From positions 1-56,246 of the forward strand of contig JBAYRO010000010.1 in the NCBI GenBank assembly GCA_041676645.1: a stretch of DNA of 56,246 nt, in the 5' to 3' direction. Source of the DNA: JAMLIN01 sp041676645 (lineage in GTDB: Bacteria > Pseudomonadota > Gammaproteobacteria > Burkholderiales > Burkholderiaceae_E). The notes under the pieces are model-generated. The model did not search any database and was not told the DNA's origin. It worked only from the letters and a program-made list of their open reading frames with translations. A program made the position numbers and the translations under genes. The first letter of the stretch is position 1, and each line of letters begins with the position of its first letter. Positions 45,810-54,825 of the stretch are shown piece by piece.

Positions 45810-46148
45810 TCAGGCCTTGCGCACGAATTCCGACTTCAGTCCCATCGAGCCGATGCCCTCGATCCGGCAGTCGATGTCGTGATCGCCGTCGGAAAGACGG
45901 ATGTTCTTCACCTTGGTGCCGACCTTCACCACCAGGGACGAACCCTTCACCTTCAGGTCCTTGATGACGGTGACGGTGTCACCGTCCTTCAGCTCGGTAC
46001 CGTGGGCATCGCGGACCACATGCGCATCGTCGGCCTCGGCAGCGGCCTCCTTCGGCCACTCGTGCCCGCATTCCGGGCAGAGGAGCAGGATGCCGTCCTC
46101 GTAGGTGTATTCGGATTGGCATTGCGGACAGGAGGGCAGGGTGCTCAT
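45810..46148 (-). CDS. yjdM: Zinc-ribbon PhnA/YjdM family protein
   Basis: The 112-residue protein has an N-terminal zinc ribbon (CPQC and CPECGHEWP) and the PhnA core KDGDTVTVIKDLKVKGSS, LVVKVGTKVKNIRL and DHDIDCRIEGIGSMGLKSEF. The old link to phosphonate use is doubtful; the function is unknown. ATG 46148 begins MSTLPSCPQC as in relatives. Confidence 0.92.
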   Translation of the reverse strand: MSTLPSCPQCQSEYTYEDGILLLCPECGHEWPKEAAAEADDAHVVRDAHGTELKDGDTVTVIKDLKVKGSSLVVKVGTKVKNIRLSDGDHDIDCRIEGIGSMGLKSEFVRKA

Positions 46149-46369
46149 GTTCGGGGTTCCGGGAACGGTTGACATGCCTTGCAAGTATGATCGGTGCTGA
46201 CGTGGATCAATGACTTCCATGCAGGGTACTGTCAAATCACCAGCATGAGCCTGGTTTCGTCAGTCGACCCGCCCCTGCGCCATGCACCCGAGCGGTACCA
46301 GGGGGCGATTGTCTCGCGCAGCTCCAGTATCGGCGGCATGTTCACCACCGAGGGTCCCTTGTTCGCCGC
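46149..46369. other. Intergenic region before the ABC efflux operon
   Basis: This region of about 220 bp is visibly lower in GC at 46149-46245. TTGACA (46169-46174) and TATGAT (46186-46191) both occur but only 11 bp apart, too close for a normal promoter. A 42-codon open frame fills 46245-46373. Confidence 0.5.
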
Positions 46370-46373
46370 GTGA
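46245..46373 (+). CDS. Possible 42-residue leader ORF coupled to the efflux gene
   Basis: From ATG 46245 this frame reads 42 codons (starting MSLVSSVDPP, ending GGMFTTEGPLFAA) and its stop TGA overlaps the GTG of the efflux lipoprotein as GTGA. No ribosome site is seen before it. It may be a leader peptide, the remnant end of a lost upstream gene, or chance. Confidence 0.3.
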   Translation: MSLVSSVDPPLRHAPERYQGAIVSRSSSIGGMFTTEGPLFAA

Positions 46374-47857
46374 ACGAAGCTTCTTCCTCTTCATTCCTTC
46401 GCGCCGCATTCCGCCGCATCTCGCTACTGCTGTTCGTGGTCGCGCTGGCCGCATGCGCGCAGCAGCCGCGATTCCAGGAACCGAAGCCGATTGGCGTGCC
46501 GAGCCGATGGGCCACGACCGAGGTCGGGCCGGCGCAGCCTCCCACCGAACTGGCGAACTGGTGGCAGCGCTTTGGCGATGAAACGCTCGGCCTGTTGATC
46601 GAAGAGGCCCTGGACCATAGTCCCACGGTGCAGTCGGCGGTGGCGGCACTGCGCCAATCGCGCGCACTGGCGAGCGTGGCCGCCGCCCGGCTGGCGCCCG
46701 CGGTGACGGGTTCCGCTTCGGCGCAGCGCAGCTACAGCGATGCTCAAGGCAGCTTCAACAGTTTCGGCCTGGGCCTGGACGCCAGTTGGGAGCCCGATCT
46801 TTTCGGGGGCCTGCACGCCGGCGTGGAAGCCGCCGAGGCGGACGCGCGTGCGCTCGAGATGGCGCTGGGCAACGTGCAGGTATCGCTGGCGGCGGAGGTC
46901 GCGCTGGCGTACATCGATCTGCGCAGCCAGCAGGAGCGCCTGGCCATCGCCCGGGCGAATCTCGCCAGCCAGGACGACACCCTGCAGATTGCCCGCTGGC
47001 GCAACCAGGCCGGATTGGCCTCGGCGCTCGATGTGGAACAGGCGCTTTCCCTGGTCGAGCAGACCCGTGCGCAGGTACCGCTTCTGGAGACCGCACTGGC
47101 CCTGGTGCGCAATCGCCTGGCGGTGCTGACCGGTCGTGCGCCGGTGGACCTTGCGGAACTGCCGACGGCGCCCGTGCCCCTGCCGCCCGACGACCTGGCC
47201 CTGGCGTTCCCGGCCGATACCCTGCGCCAGCGCCCCGACGTTCGCCAGGCCGAGGCCCAAGTGCACGCTGCCTACGCGCGCGTGTCGCAGGCCGATGCGG
47301 CGCGCTATCCGTCGCTGAACCTGGGCGCAGCCATCGGCCTGCAGTCGCTGACGCTGGGCTCGCTGTTGAACAGCTCGAGCGTCATCGGGTCGATCCTGGC
47401 CGGGGTGACGCAACCCGTTTTCGATGGCGGCGCCATTGCCGGACAGCGGCTGGCGCAGCAGGCCGCGCTGGAGCAGGCGCATGCCGCTTACCGCTCGAGC
47501 GTGTTGACGGCCTTGCAGGATGTCGAGGACGCCCTGGCCGTGCTGCAGGGTGACCGGGCGCGTGTCGGCAGCCTGAACGCCGCCGCCATGGCCGCGGGCA
47601 ACGCCGATCTGCTCGCACGCCAGCAGTACGAGGCCGGGCTGATCGATTTCAGTACAGCGCTGCAATCGCAGCGCACCCTGCTCGCGGCGCAGGACGCGCA
47701 GGCCAGCGTGGTCGCGAGCCTGGCCACCGGCCATGTGCAGCTGTACAAGGCGCTGGGCGGCGGCTGGCTCCCCGACCTTGCCGACACGGCGGATGCCACC
47801 CGTGTCGATCCCGATCCCGACCCCGATGCCGCTGCAGTGCGCAGCATCGCGCATTGA
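46370..47857 (+). CDS. Outer-membrane efflux lipoprotein, NodT/TolC-like
   Basis: The 495-residue protein is the outer-membrane channel of a tripartite pump. A lipoprotein signal (ISLLLFVVALAAC, Cys29) leads into two outer-membrane-factor repeats, recognisable by ALRQSRALASVAAARLAPAV, ALAYIDLRSQQERL, LRQRPDVRQAEAQVHAAYAR and LTALQDVEDALAVL. The start is GTG at 46370, overlapping a small upstream frame. The adaptor gene follows after 7 bp, so export of a shared substrate is expected. Confidence 0.92.
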   Translation: MNEASSSSFLRAAFRRISLLLFVVALAACAQQPRFQEPKPIGVPSRWATTEVGPAQPPTELANWWQRFGDETLGLLIEEALDHSPTVQSAVAALRQSRALASVAAARLAPAVTGSASAQRSYSDAQGSFNSFGLGLDASWEPDLFGGLHAGVEAAEADARALEMALGNVQVSLAAEVALAYIDLRSQQERLAIARANLASQDDTLQIARWRNQAGLASALDVEQALSLVEQTRAQVPLLETALALVRNRLAVLTGRAPVDLAELPTAPVPLPPDDLALAFPADTLRQRPDVRQAEAQVHAAYARVSQADAARYPSLNLGAAIGLQSLTLGSLLNSSSVIGSILAGVTQPVFDGGAIAGQRLAQQAALEQAHAAYRSSVLTALQDVEDALAVLQGDRARVGSLNAAAMAAGNADLLARQQYEAGLIDFSTALQSQRTLLAAQDAQASVVASLATGHVQLYKALGGGWLPDLADTADATRVDPDPDPDAAAVRSIAH

Positions 47858-47864
47858 TACCCAC

Positions 47865-49208
47865 ATGACCGATTCCCCTCCGCCTCCCGCCGCGCCTGCC
47901 TCCCCACAGGCCACCAGCATCGATCAATTGCTGGGTACCGATCGACCGACGGCCTGGTGGCGTCGCTCCTGGCTCTGGATCGGCCTGGTGCTGGTAGTCG
48001 CGCTGGGCGTGGGCTGGTGGTGGAGCGGGAAGCGGTCCGCGCGAGCCGCTCCCGTCTATGTGACCTCACCCGTCGAGCGCGGCAACATCACGCTCACCGT
48101 GACGGCCAACGGTACGCTCAGGCCCACGCGCTCGGTGGACATCGGCAGCGAACTGTCGGGCACGGTGAGCCGCGTCTTCGTCGATGTGAACGATCAGGTC
48201 AAGGAGGGCCAGGTGCTGCTGGAACTGGACCGCTCCAGGTTCCAGGACACCGTGGACCGTGCCCAGGCGGCGCTTGCCGCTGCCCAGGCCGCCCTGGTGC
48301 AGAACGAGGCCACGGTGAAGGAGGCGCGGGCCACGCTCGACCGCTATGAGGAAGTGGCGCGCCTCTCGGACGGGCGAGTCCCCTCGGCCACCGAACTGGA
48401 TGCCTCCCGCGCCAGCCTGGCCCGCGCCATCGCCAGCACGGACAACGCCCGCGCCCAGGTCACCCAGGCGCGCGCCACGCTCTCCAGCGAGGAGACCAAT
48501 CTCTCCAAGGCCTCCATCCGCTCGCCCATCGATGGCGTCGTGCTGGCGCGCACGGTGGATCCCGGTAATGCGGTGGCGGCTTCCCTGCAGGCGGTCACAC
48601 TGTTCACGCTGGGCGAGGATCTGCGCCAAATGATCCTGGAGGCGAGTGTGGACGAGGCCGACGTCGGCGCCGTGCAGGAAGGCCAGCGCGCGAGCTTCAC
48701 CGTAAGCGCATATCCCACGCGGGCGTACCCGGCGCTGGTCGACCGCGTGTCCTACGGGTCCACGATCACCAACAACGTGGTCACCTACACCGCCAACCTG
48801 AGTGTCGGCAATGACGACCTGAGCCTGCGCCCCGGCATGACGGCCACCGCCACCATCGTGTCGACCGAACGCCGTGACGTGCTGCTGGTGCCCAACACGA
48901 GCTTGCGCTTTACGCCCGTCAGCGCCGCCGACGAGCAGGCTCCGGCTTCCGGATCGGGTAGCGGCAACCTGGTGTCCCGCATGATGCCGCGCCCGCCTTC
49001 GAGGTCGGCGCGGCGCCCTCGCCAGGCCGACGCGGCAGCGAATGCCGCGCTCACCTCCGAGCAGCGGCAGGTCTGGATCCTGCGCGATCAGCAGCCGCTG
49101 GCGGTCATGATTCGGACCGGCATCTCCGACGGCCGCCATACCGAGGTGATCGGCGCCGAGCTGAAGGAGGGGGATCTGGTCATCACCGATCAAAGGTCAG
49201 GCGCATGA
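47865..49208 (+). CDS. MacA-like periplasmic adaptor protein
   Basis: The 447-residue adaptor has one N-terminal membrane helix (SWLWIGLVLVVALGVGWWW), then barrel-hybrid and lipoyl motifs (GTLRPTRSVDIGSELSGTV, IRSPIDGVVLARTVDPGNAV) flanking a coiled coil of about 100 residues. DLSLRPGMTATATIVS is typical of MacA relatives. An insertion near residues 360-395 rich in Ser, Arg, Pro and Ala lies in the membrane-proximal domain and is probably a flexible loop. It bridges the ABC transporter to the outer-membrane channel. Confidence 0.92.
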   Translation: MTDSPPPPAAPASPQATSIDQLLGTDRPTAWWRRSWLWIGLVLVVALGVGWWWSGKRSARAAPVYVTSPVERGNITLTVTANGTLRPTRSVDIGSELSGTVSRVFVDVNDQVKEGQVLLELDRSRFQDTVDRAQAALAAAQAALVQNEATVKEARATLDRYEEVARLSDGRVPSATELDASRASLARAIASTDNARAQVTQARATLSSEETNLSKASIRSPIDGVVLARTVDPGNAVAASLQAVTLFTLGEDLRQMILEASVDEADVGAVQEGQRASFTVSAYPTRAYPALVDRVSYGSTITNNVVTYTANLSVGNDDLSLRPGMTATATIVSTERRDVLLVPNTSLRFTPVSAADEQAPASGSGSGNLVSRMMPRPPSRSARRPRQADAAANAALTSEQRQVWILRDQQPLAVMIRTGISDGRHTEVIGAELKEGDLVITDQRSGA

Positions 49209-49223
49209 TCCCGCTTCGCGCGC

Positions 49224-49996
<773 letters not shown>

Positions 49997-49997
<1 letters not shown>

Positions 49998-51205
49998 TGT
50001 TGTGGAACGCGCTTCTTCTGGCGCTGCGTTCCATTCAGCGCAACCTGCTGCGCTCGTTTCTGACGGTGCTGGGCATCGTGATCGGCGTTTCGGCGGTGAT
50101 CACCATGGTCACGCTGGGCAGTGGCGCGACACAGGCTGTGCAGGACCAGATCTCGGGCCTGGGTACCAACCTGCTGATGATCCGCCCCGGGCAACGCATG
50201 GGTCCGGGCAGCGGCGGCGCCACCGCGCCGGCCTTCAAGGAAAGCGATGCGGAGCTCATCGCCTCGCAGATGTCGGGTATCACCGCGGTGGCGCCGGAAG
50301 CGCGCACCTCCGCCACCCTGGTCGCCGGCGCGCAGAACTGGACCAGCAGCGTGGTCGGCTCCACCAACGCCTGGATGGAGACGGGCAACTGGGCGCTTGC
50401 GGCCGGCCGCTCCTTCACGGATGCCGAGCTCAACGCCGGCGCGGCGGTATGCATCATTGGCGCCACCATCGCGCATCAGCTCTATGCCGCCGCCGATCCC
50501 CTGGGCCAGCAGCTTCGCGTGGGCAAGGTGCCGTGCCAGGTGATCGGCCTGTTTCAGAGCAAGGGCCAGGGCTCCTTCGGCAACGACCAGGACGAGGTCG
50601 TGCTGATGCCGCTCAATACCTTGCAGCGTCGCCTGACGGGCAACACCAACGTCAACACGCTGCTCGTCTCCCTCGATCCGGCCAGCGACGCCGAGCGCGT
50701 AAAGTCCAGTCTCACGCAGTTGCTGCGCGAACTGCGCAAGCTTGCCAGCAGCGACGATGACAACTTCAACGTGCTCGACACCAAGCAACTGGCCGACACC
50801 CTCGCGGGCACCACCCAGGTGATGACCATGCTGCTGGGCGCGGTGGCCGCGGTGAGCCTGATCGTGGGCGGCATCGGTGTGATGAACATCATGCTGGTGA
50901 GCGTGACGGAGCGCACGCGCGAGATCGGCCTGCGCCTGGCGATCGGCGCCCTGGAGCGCGAGGTGCTGCTGCAATTCCTCATCGAAGCCGTGGTGCTGGC
51001 CAGCCTGGGGGGCCTGATCGGCGTCGTGCTGGCGACGGGAGCGTCCGTGCTGCTGGCGCAGCTGATGCAGGTGCCCTATGTGTTTCAGCCCGGCATCAAT
51101 CTCGTGTCATTCGTGTTCTCGGCCGGCATCGGTGTGCTCTTCGGGTATTTCCCCGCCCGGCGGGCGGCCCGCATGGATCCCATCGAGGCGCTGCGCCATG
51201 AGTGA
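49997..51205 (+). CDS. ABC transporter permease, MacB type
   Basis: The 402-residue inner-membrane protein has the FtsX/MacB topology: one N-terminal helix (SFLTVLGIVIGVSAVITMVT), a large periplasmic domain, then three C-terminal helices starting AVAAVSLIVGGIGVMNIMLV. It continues with VTERTREIGLRLAIGA and ends FGYFPARRAARMDPIEALRHE. With the ATPase, adaptor and outer-membrane lipoprotein it makes a complete MacAB-TolC-like exporter for macrolides, peptides or lipids; the substrate is unknown. Confidence 0.94.
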
Positions 51206-51240
51206 GGACGAGGGCGCCCGCGCCGCATCGGCCTGCTCGC

Positions 51241-52404
51241 TCAGGTGATACCCCACTGGCGCGCGGCCAGTTCCTTCATGATCTCGTCGGTGCCGCCGCC
51301 TATGGTCATCACCTTCACCTCGCGGTAGATGCGCTCGGACACCGTGCCCCGCATGAAGCCCATTCCGCCCAGGATCTGGACCCCGGCGTCGGCGCAGAAC
51401 TGCATGGTCCGGGTGGCCTGGTTCTTCAGCGCCGCGACGGCGCCGACCCAGTCGCGGCCATTGTCGCCGGCGTCGGCCTGGGCGGCGAGCTGTTCCATCC
51501 AGGCGGCGGTCGCGCGGATGCGCTGCTGCATGTCGACCAGCTTGTGGCGCACGACCTGGTGGCCGACCAGCGTACTGCCGAAGGCCCTGCGCTGCTGTGC
51601 CCAGTCGAGCGCCTCGTCGTAGCAGGCTTCGGCAAACCCGAGGGCACCGGCTGCCAGCATCATGCGTTCGAAATTGAAGTTGTTCATGATGGCGCGAAAA
51701 CCGGTGTCTGCCTCGCCGAGCAGGTTGCGCGCCGGCACGCGCACATTGTCGAAGTGCAGATGGGCGGTGTCCGAACTCAGCCACCCCATCTTGTCGAGGC
51801 GGCTGCGGGTCAGCCCGGGGCTGTCGCCCGGTACCAGCAGCAGGCTGATTCCGCTCGCACCCCTCGATTCGCTCGTGCGGACCGCCAGCGTGATCCAGTC
51901 GGCCCGCATGCCGGAGGTGATGAAGGTCTTCTCGCCATTGACGACGTAGTCGTCGCCATCGCGCCGCGCGGTGGTGCGCAGCGCCGCGACATCCGAGCCG
52001 CCGCCCGGCTCGGTGATGCCCAGGGCCGAAATCCGTTCACCCGCCAGCACGGCCGGCACGACCTCGCGTCGGATCTCGTCGCTGCCCAGCATCACCACGG
52101 GCGGCAGCCCGATGTTGTGCGACAGCAGGCTCGCCTGGACACCGCCCGAGGTTCCGTGGCGGCAGAGCGCCCGCACCATCACCAGGCGCAGGGAAGTGGG
52201 GGCGGGCGTGCCGCCGAACTGCTCCGGATAGCCCAGGCCGAGCAGCCCGAGGCTTGCGGCACGCCGGTACAGTTCGCGCGGGAACTCGCCCGCCTGCTCC
52301 CATTGCGCCAGGTGCGGGATGATTTCCGCCCGGGCAAAGCGCTGCACCGTATCGGCCAGCGCAACGCCCGCTTGCCGAAGCTCCTCGGTCGACATTTCGG
52401 TCAT
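51241..52404 (-). CDS. Acyl-CoA dehydrogenase
   Basis: The 387-residue flavoenzyme makes the alpha-beta double bond in acyl-CoAs. Motifs include ALGITEPGGGSDVAALRT, GEKTFITSGMRADW, the C-terminal ILGGMGFMRGTVSERIYRE and GGGTDEIMKELAARQWGI. The usual catalytic Glu of the EGT segment is Gly here (IGGGTDE), while FNFERMMLA offers a Glu at the position used by long-chain and isovaleryl-CoA dehydrogenases. GGAGG spacing favours ATG 52404 over nearby ATGs at 52410 and 52395. It lies behind a dehydrogenase and a binding-protein gene on the same strand. Confidence 0.92.
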   Translation of the reverse strand: MTEMSTEELRQAGVALADTVQRFARAEIIPHLAQWEQAGEFPRELYRRAASLGLLGLGYPEQFGGTPAPTSLRLVMVRALCRHGTSGGVQASLLSHNIGLPPVVMLGSDEIRREVVPAVLAGERISALGITEPGGGSDVAALRTTARRDGDDYVVNGEKTFITSGMRADWITLAVRTSESRGASGISLLLVPGDSPGLTRSRLDKMGWLSSDTAHLHFDNVRVPARNLLGEADTGFRAIMNNFNFERMMLAAGALGFAEACYDEALDWAQQRRAFGSTLVGHQVVRHKLVDMQQRIRATAAWMEQLAAQADAGDNGRDWVGAVAALKNQATRTMQFCADAGVQILGGMGFMRGTVSERIYREVKVMTIGGGTDEIMKELAARQWGIT

Positions 52405-52465
52405 TCGCATTACCTCCAGCAGCTTCGCTGCCCCTGCCGCTGCCAGCCTCGGCTCGTTCGCCCGA

Positions 52466-53509
52466 TCAGAGCACCGGGCGTCCCAGTTCGGCGGCGAAGT
52501 TGGCGAGCTTCTCACCCCATTCGCGCGCCAGTTCGCCCTTCTTCATTTCCTTTTCGAGGATCGTCCGGGAGGCCAGCCTGAGCCGTTCCGCGATGTAGTC
52601 GGGAAACTGGGTGACCTGGACATCGAAGTCGTCCACCCCGGTGCGGGTGGCGAGGATCTCGCCCAGCAGATATTCCTGCGTCCGGACGAAATAGCGCTCC
52701 TGTACGAGGTTCGTGAAGATCGTCTGGTATTCCTGGGGAAGCTTCTCGAAAGCCTTCATGTTGACGAGCAGGACGTCGTTGACCAGCGCGAGCGCCGGCC
52801 GCATCTGGAACTTGGCGACTTCCCAGAGCTTCATCGACAGCGCGCCCTGCGCCGCCCCCCAGGTGGCGCCCTCGATGACCCCGGTCGAAAGCGCCGCGTA
52901 GAGTTCCGCGCCGTCGACATGCTGCGCGGCAATGCCGGCCTCGTTCAGGTAGGTCAGCAGTGTCCCGGCCGAATGCACCTTCAGAGTGCCCAGACCCTGG
53001 TCCGACTCCGGCAGCCTGCGAAGCAGGAGCTCGAGCGGGTAGGCCATCAGGGCGGCCGCGAACATGCCCTGCTTGCGAAGCTCCTCGTTGACGGCGGCCT
53101 CGAGGCCGAGCCGCTTGGTGTAGTAGTTCAGTTCCCAGGGCGACTGCAGAACCCCGGGGACGCCGGTGTACAGGCCGAACAGTTCCGCGTCGCCCAGATG
53201 GTAGCCGGGATGCGTGCCACCGATCTCGACCACGCCGCGCTTGACGATGTCGAAGATCTGCACCGCCGAGGAGATCTCCCCCGATCCGTGCAGTTCGATC
53301 TTGAAGCCGCCATCGGTCCGGCGCTCGAGCTCGTTGGCGATGACCCGCAGCGATCCCTCGAACGATGTGGAAACCCGCGGGTAGTGCGACTGCAGCCGCC
53401 AGGTCACCTTCGACTGCGCGCGCGCCGAGGTGATGACGAAAGGTGCCAGCCCGAGGGCTCCGACCCCGGCGGCGCTGGCCTTGAGTGTGTTGCGTCGCTT
53501 GTTGTCCAT
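52466..53509 (-). CDS. TRAP transporter substrate-binding protein, DctP family
   Basis: The 347-residue periplasmic binding protein has a signal peptide (TLKASAAGVGALGLAPFVIT, cleaved near SARA) and the DctP fold: VTWRLQSHYPRVSTSFEG, HGSGEISSAVQIFDIVKRG, GTLKVHSAGTLLTYLNEAG and LSTGVIEGATWGAAQGAL. The conserved ligand-contact Arg appears as 'LKVHS' here rather than the usual 'RxR/G', so the ligand may not be a simple carboxylate. AGGAG sets ATG 53509. No TRAP permease gene is adjacent; the only one in this window belongs to a TAXI system. Confidence 0.9.
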   Translation of the reverse strand: MDNKRRNTLKASAAGVGALGLAPFVITSARAQSKVTWRLQSHYPRVSTSFEGSLRVIANELERRTDGGFKIELHGSGEISSAVQIFDIVKRGVVEIGGTHPGYHLGDAELFGLYTGVPGVLQSPWELNYYTKRLGLEAAVNEELRKQGMFAAALMAYPLELLLRRLPESDQGLGTLKVHSAGTLLTYLNEAGIAAQHVDGAELYAALSTGVIEGATWGAAQGALSMKLWEVAKFQMRPALALVNDVLLVNMKAFEKLPQEYQTIFTNLVQERYFVRTQEYLLGEILATRTGVDDFDVQVTQFPDYIAERLRLASRTILEKEMKKGELAREWGEKLANFAAELGRPVL

Positions 53510-53636
53510 TACGGTGTCTCCTCTGGGTAAATTATTCAGGGCTAACCTATCTTCGGCGATTACCGGGGTCTTGTGTCTACTGGCTGTGCACGCTGCCGCG
53601 TGTGCGGAGGCCCGGCGTTCGGCGACCAGTCGCTGG

Positions 53637-54587
53637 TTACTGCGACCTGGCTGAGGGGACGGGCGTGACCGCGCCGCCGCCCGAGAAGTGCCCTTCCATG
53701 TTGGCATGGAAGATCTCGTACTGCTTCGCGATGGCTTCGGGCGACCAGCCCGCCATGTGGGGCGTCAGGATGACGTTGTCCAGATCGAGGAGCTCGCGCG
53801 GCGGCTCGGGCTCGCTTTCGTAGACGTCGAGTCCGGCTCCCGCAATCGTTCCGGCGGCCAGGGCTGCGGCCAGCGCTTGCGTGTTGACGATGCTGCCCCG
53901 TCCGATATTGACCAGGAATCCCTCGGGGCCGAGCGCTTCCAGCACGGTGGCGTTCACCAGGTGATGGGTCGCGGCGCCGCCCGGCGCGGCGCACACGAGC
54001 ACGTCGCACCATGCGGCCAGTGCGGCGAGGCTTTCGAAATACTCGTGCGGCGACGCCGGCCTGGGATGGCGGTTGTGGTAGCCGATCGGCATCCGGAACG
54101 CGGCGGCCCGGTCCGCGAGCTTCTCGCCGATCGCACCCATGCCGAGGATGCCGAGCCGCTTGCCGGAAACATGAAGCGGCAAGGCGATCTCGGTGCGCCA
54201 GACGCCATCGCGACAAAGCCGGTCGAGCTTGCGGAAGTTGCGCAGGCAGGCGATGACGAGACCCATCGCATGGTCCGCGACGCACTCGTCGTTCGCGCCG
54301 CGGCCGATGGCGACGACGATGCCGCGGGCCTTCGCGGCGTCCACATCGACGAGTTCATGGCCGACCCCGAGGCAGCAGACGAGTTCCAGCGTCGGCATGG
54401 CCGCGATCTCGGTTGCTGTCAGTCCGATCGAGCCGATCGTCAGCACGGCGCGGAACCGGTCGCCCTGATCGTTGATGGCCGCTTGCCGTTCTTCGGGGGT
54501 GGGCGCGAAGGTGAGGTCGTAGCGCTGCGAAAGGACCGCCAGGGAAGAGGCCCCGAGGGGGCAGAGAACGAGGAGGGGGATTTTCAT
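53637..54587 (-). CDS. D-isomer-specific 2-hydroxyacid dehydrogenase
   Basis: The 316-residue NAD(P)-dependent enzyme reduces 2-keto acids (glyoxylate, hydroxypyruvate or a longer analogue) or does the reverse. The cofactor site is LGILGMGAIGEKLADRAAAF, and catalytic residues are seen in VNIGRGSIVN (Arg), VYESEPEPP (Glu) and ILTPHMAGWS (His). It is first in a minus-strand run with the DctP and acyl-CoA dehydrogenase genes, suggesting catabolism of an imported hydroxy acid. Confidence 0.9.
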   Translation of the reverse strand: MKIPLLVLCPLGASSLAVLSQRYDLTFAPTPEERQAAINDQGDRFRAVLTIGSIGLTATEIAAMPTLELVCCLGVGHELVDVDAAKARGIVVAIGRGANDECVADHAMGLVIACLRNFRKLDRLCRDGVWRTEIALPLHVSGKRLGILGMGAIGEKLADRAAAFRMPIGYHNRHPRPASPHEYFESLAALAAWCDVLVCAAPGGAATHHLVNATVLEALGPEGFLVNIGRGSIVNTQALAAALAAGTIAGAGLDVYESEPEPPRELLDLDNVILTPHMAGWSPEAIAKQYEIFHANMEGHFSGGGAVTPVPSARSQ

Positions 54588-54618
54588 TTCGGGTGGGCGG
54601 ACGGGATGCTGGTGTCGC

Positions 54619-54732
54619 CTATGCTACGACGGCCTGCCGCGCCCGCCAGAGATCGTAGGCACACTGCTGCGCGAGCCAGACCTCGGCGGCGCCGCCATCA
54701 TCTCGACCTCGAACCGGAACGTCAGGCGCCGG
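54619..54732 (-). pseudogene. C-terminal remnant of a HigA-like antitoxin
   Basis: This short frame (about 37 residues before a TAG at 54621-54619) reads GGAAEVWLAQQCAYDLWRAR near its end, resembling the C-terminal pattern of HigA/VapI antitoxins. It opens after a stop at 54735 and has no start or DNA-binding helix-turn-helix, so it is a fragment. No higB toxin is seen. Operator-like palindromes lie just beyond, on the side where a higBA promoter would be. Confidence 0.5.
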
Positions 54733-54747
54733 TTACCACTGACCGAC

Positions 54748-54790
54748 TGTATTGTGTAACGAACGGAATACAATTGGGTAAGGGGTTACA
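54748..54790. promoter_or_regulatory. Nested palindromes, candidate toxin-antitoxin operator
   Basis: TGTATT (54748-54753) and AATACA (54767-54772) form a perfect inverted repeat with a 13-bp centre. TGTAAC (54755-54760) and GTTACA (54785-54790) form a second one overlapping it. This AT-rich patch stands out from its surroundings and resembles an operator of a small autoregulated module. It lies downstream of the 314-residue gene and upstream of the antitoxin remnant on the minus strand. Confidence 0.5.
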
Positions 54791-54825
54791 AGGTGCCGTT
54801 CGGGCGAATGGAGCGAGGGTGCGCC

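Noticed and set aside
46169..46191. TTGACA and TATGAT as a promoter for the efflux operon
   Set aside because: The elements are only 11 bp apart, far from the needed 16-19 bp.
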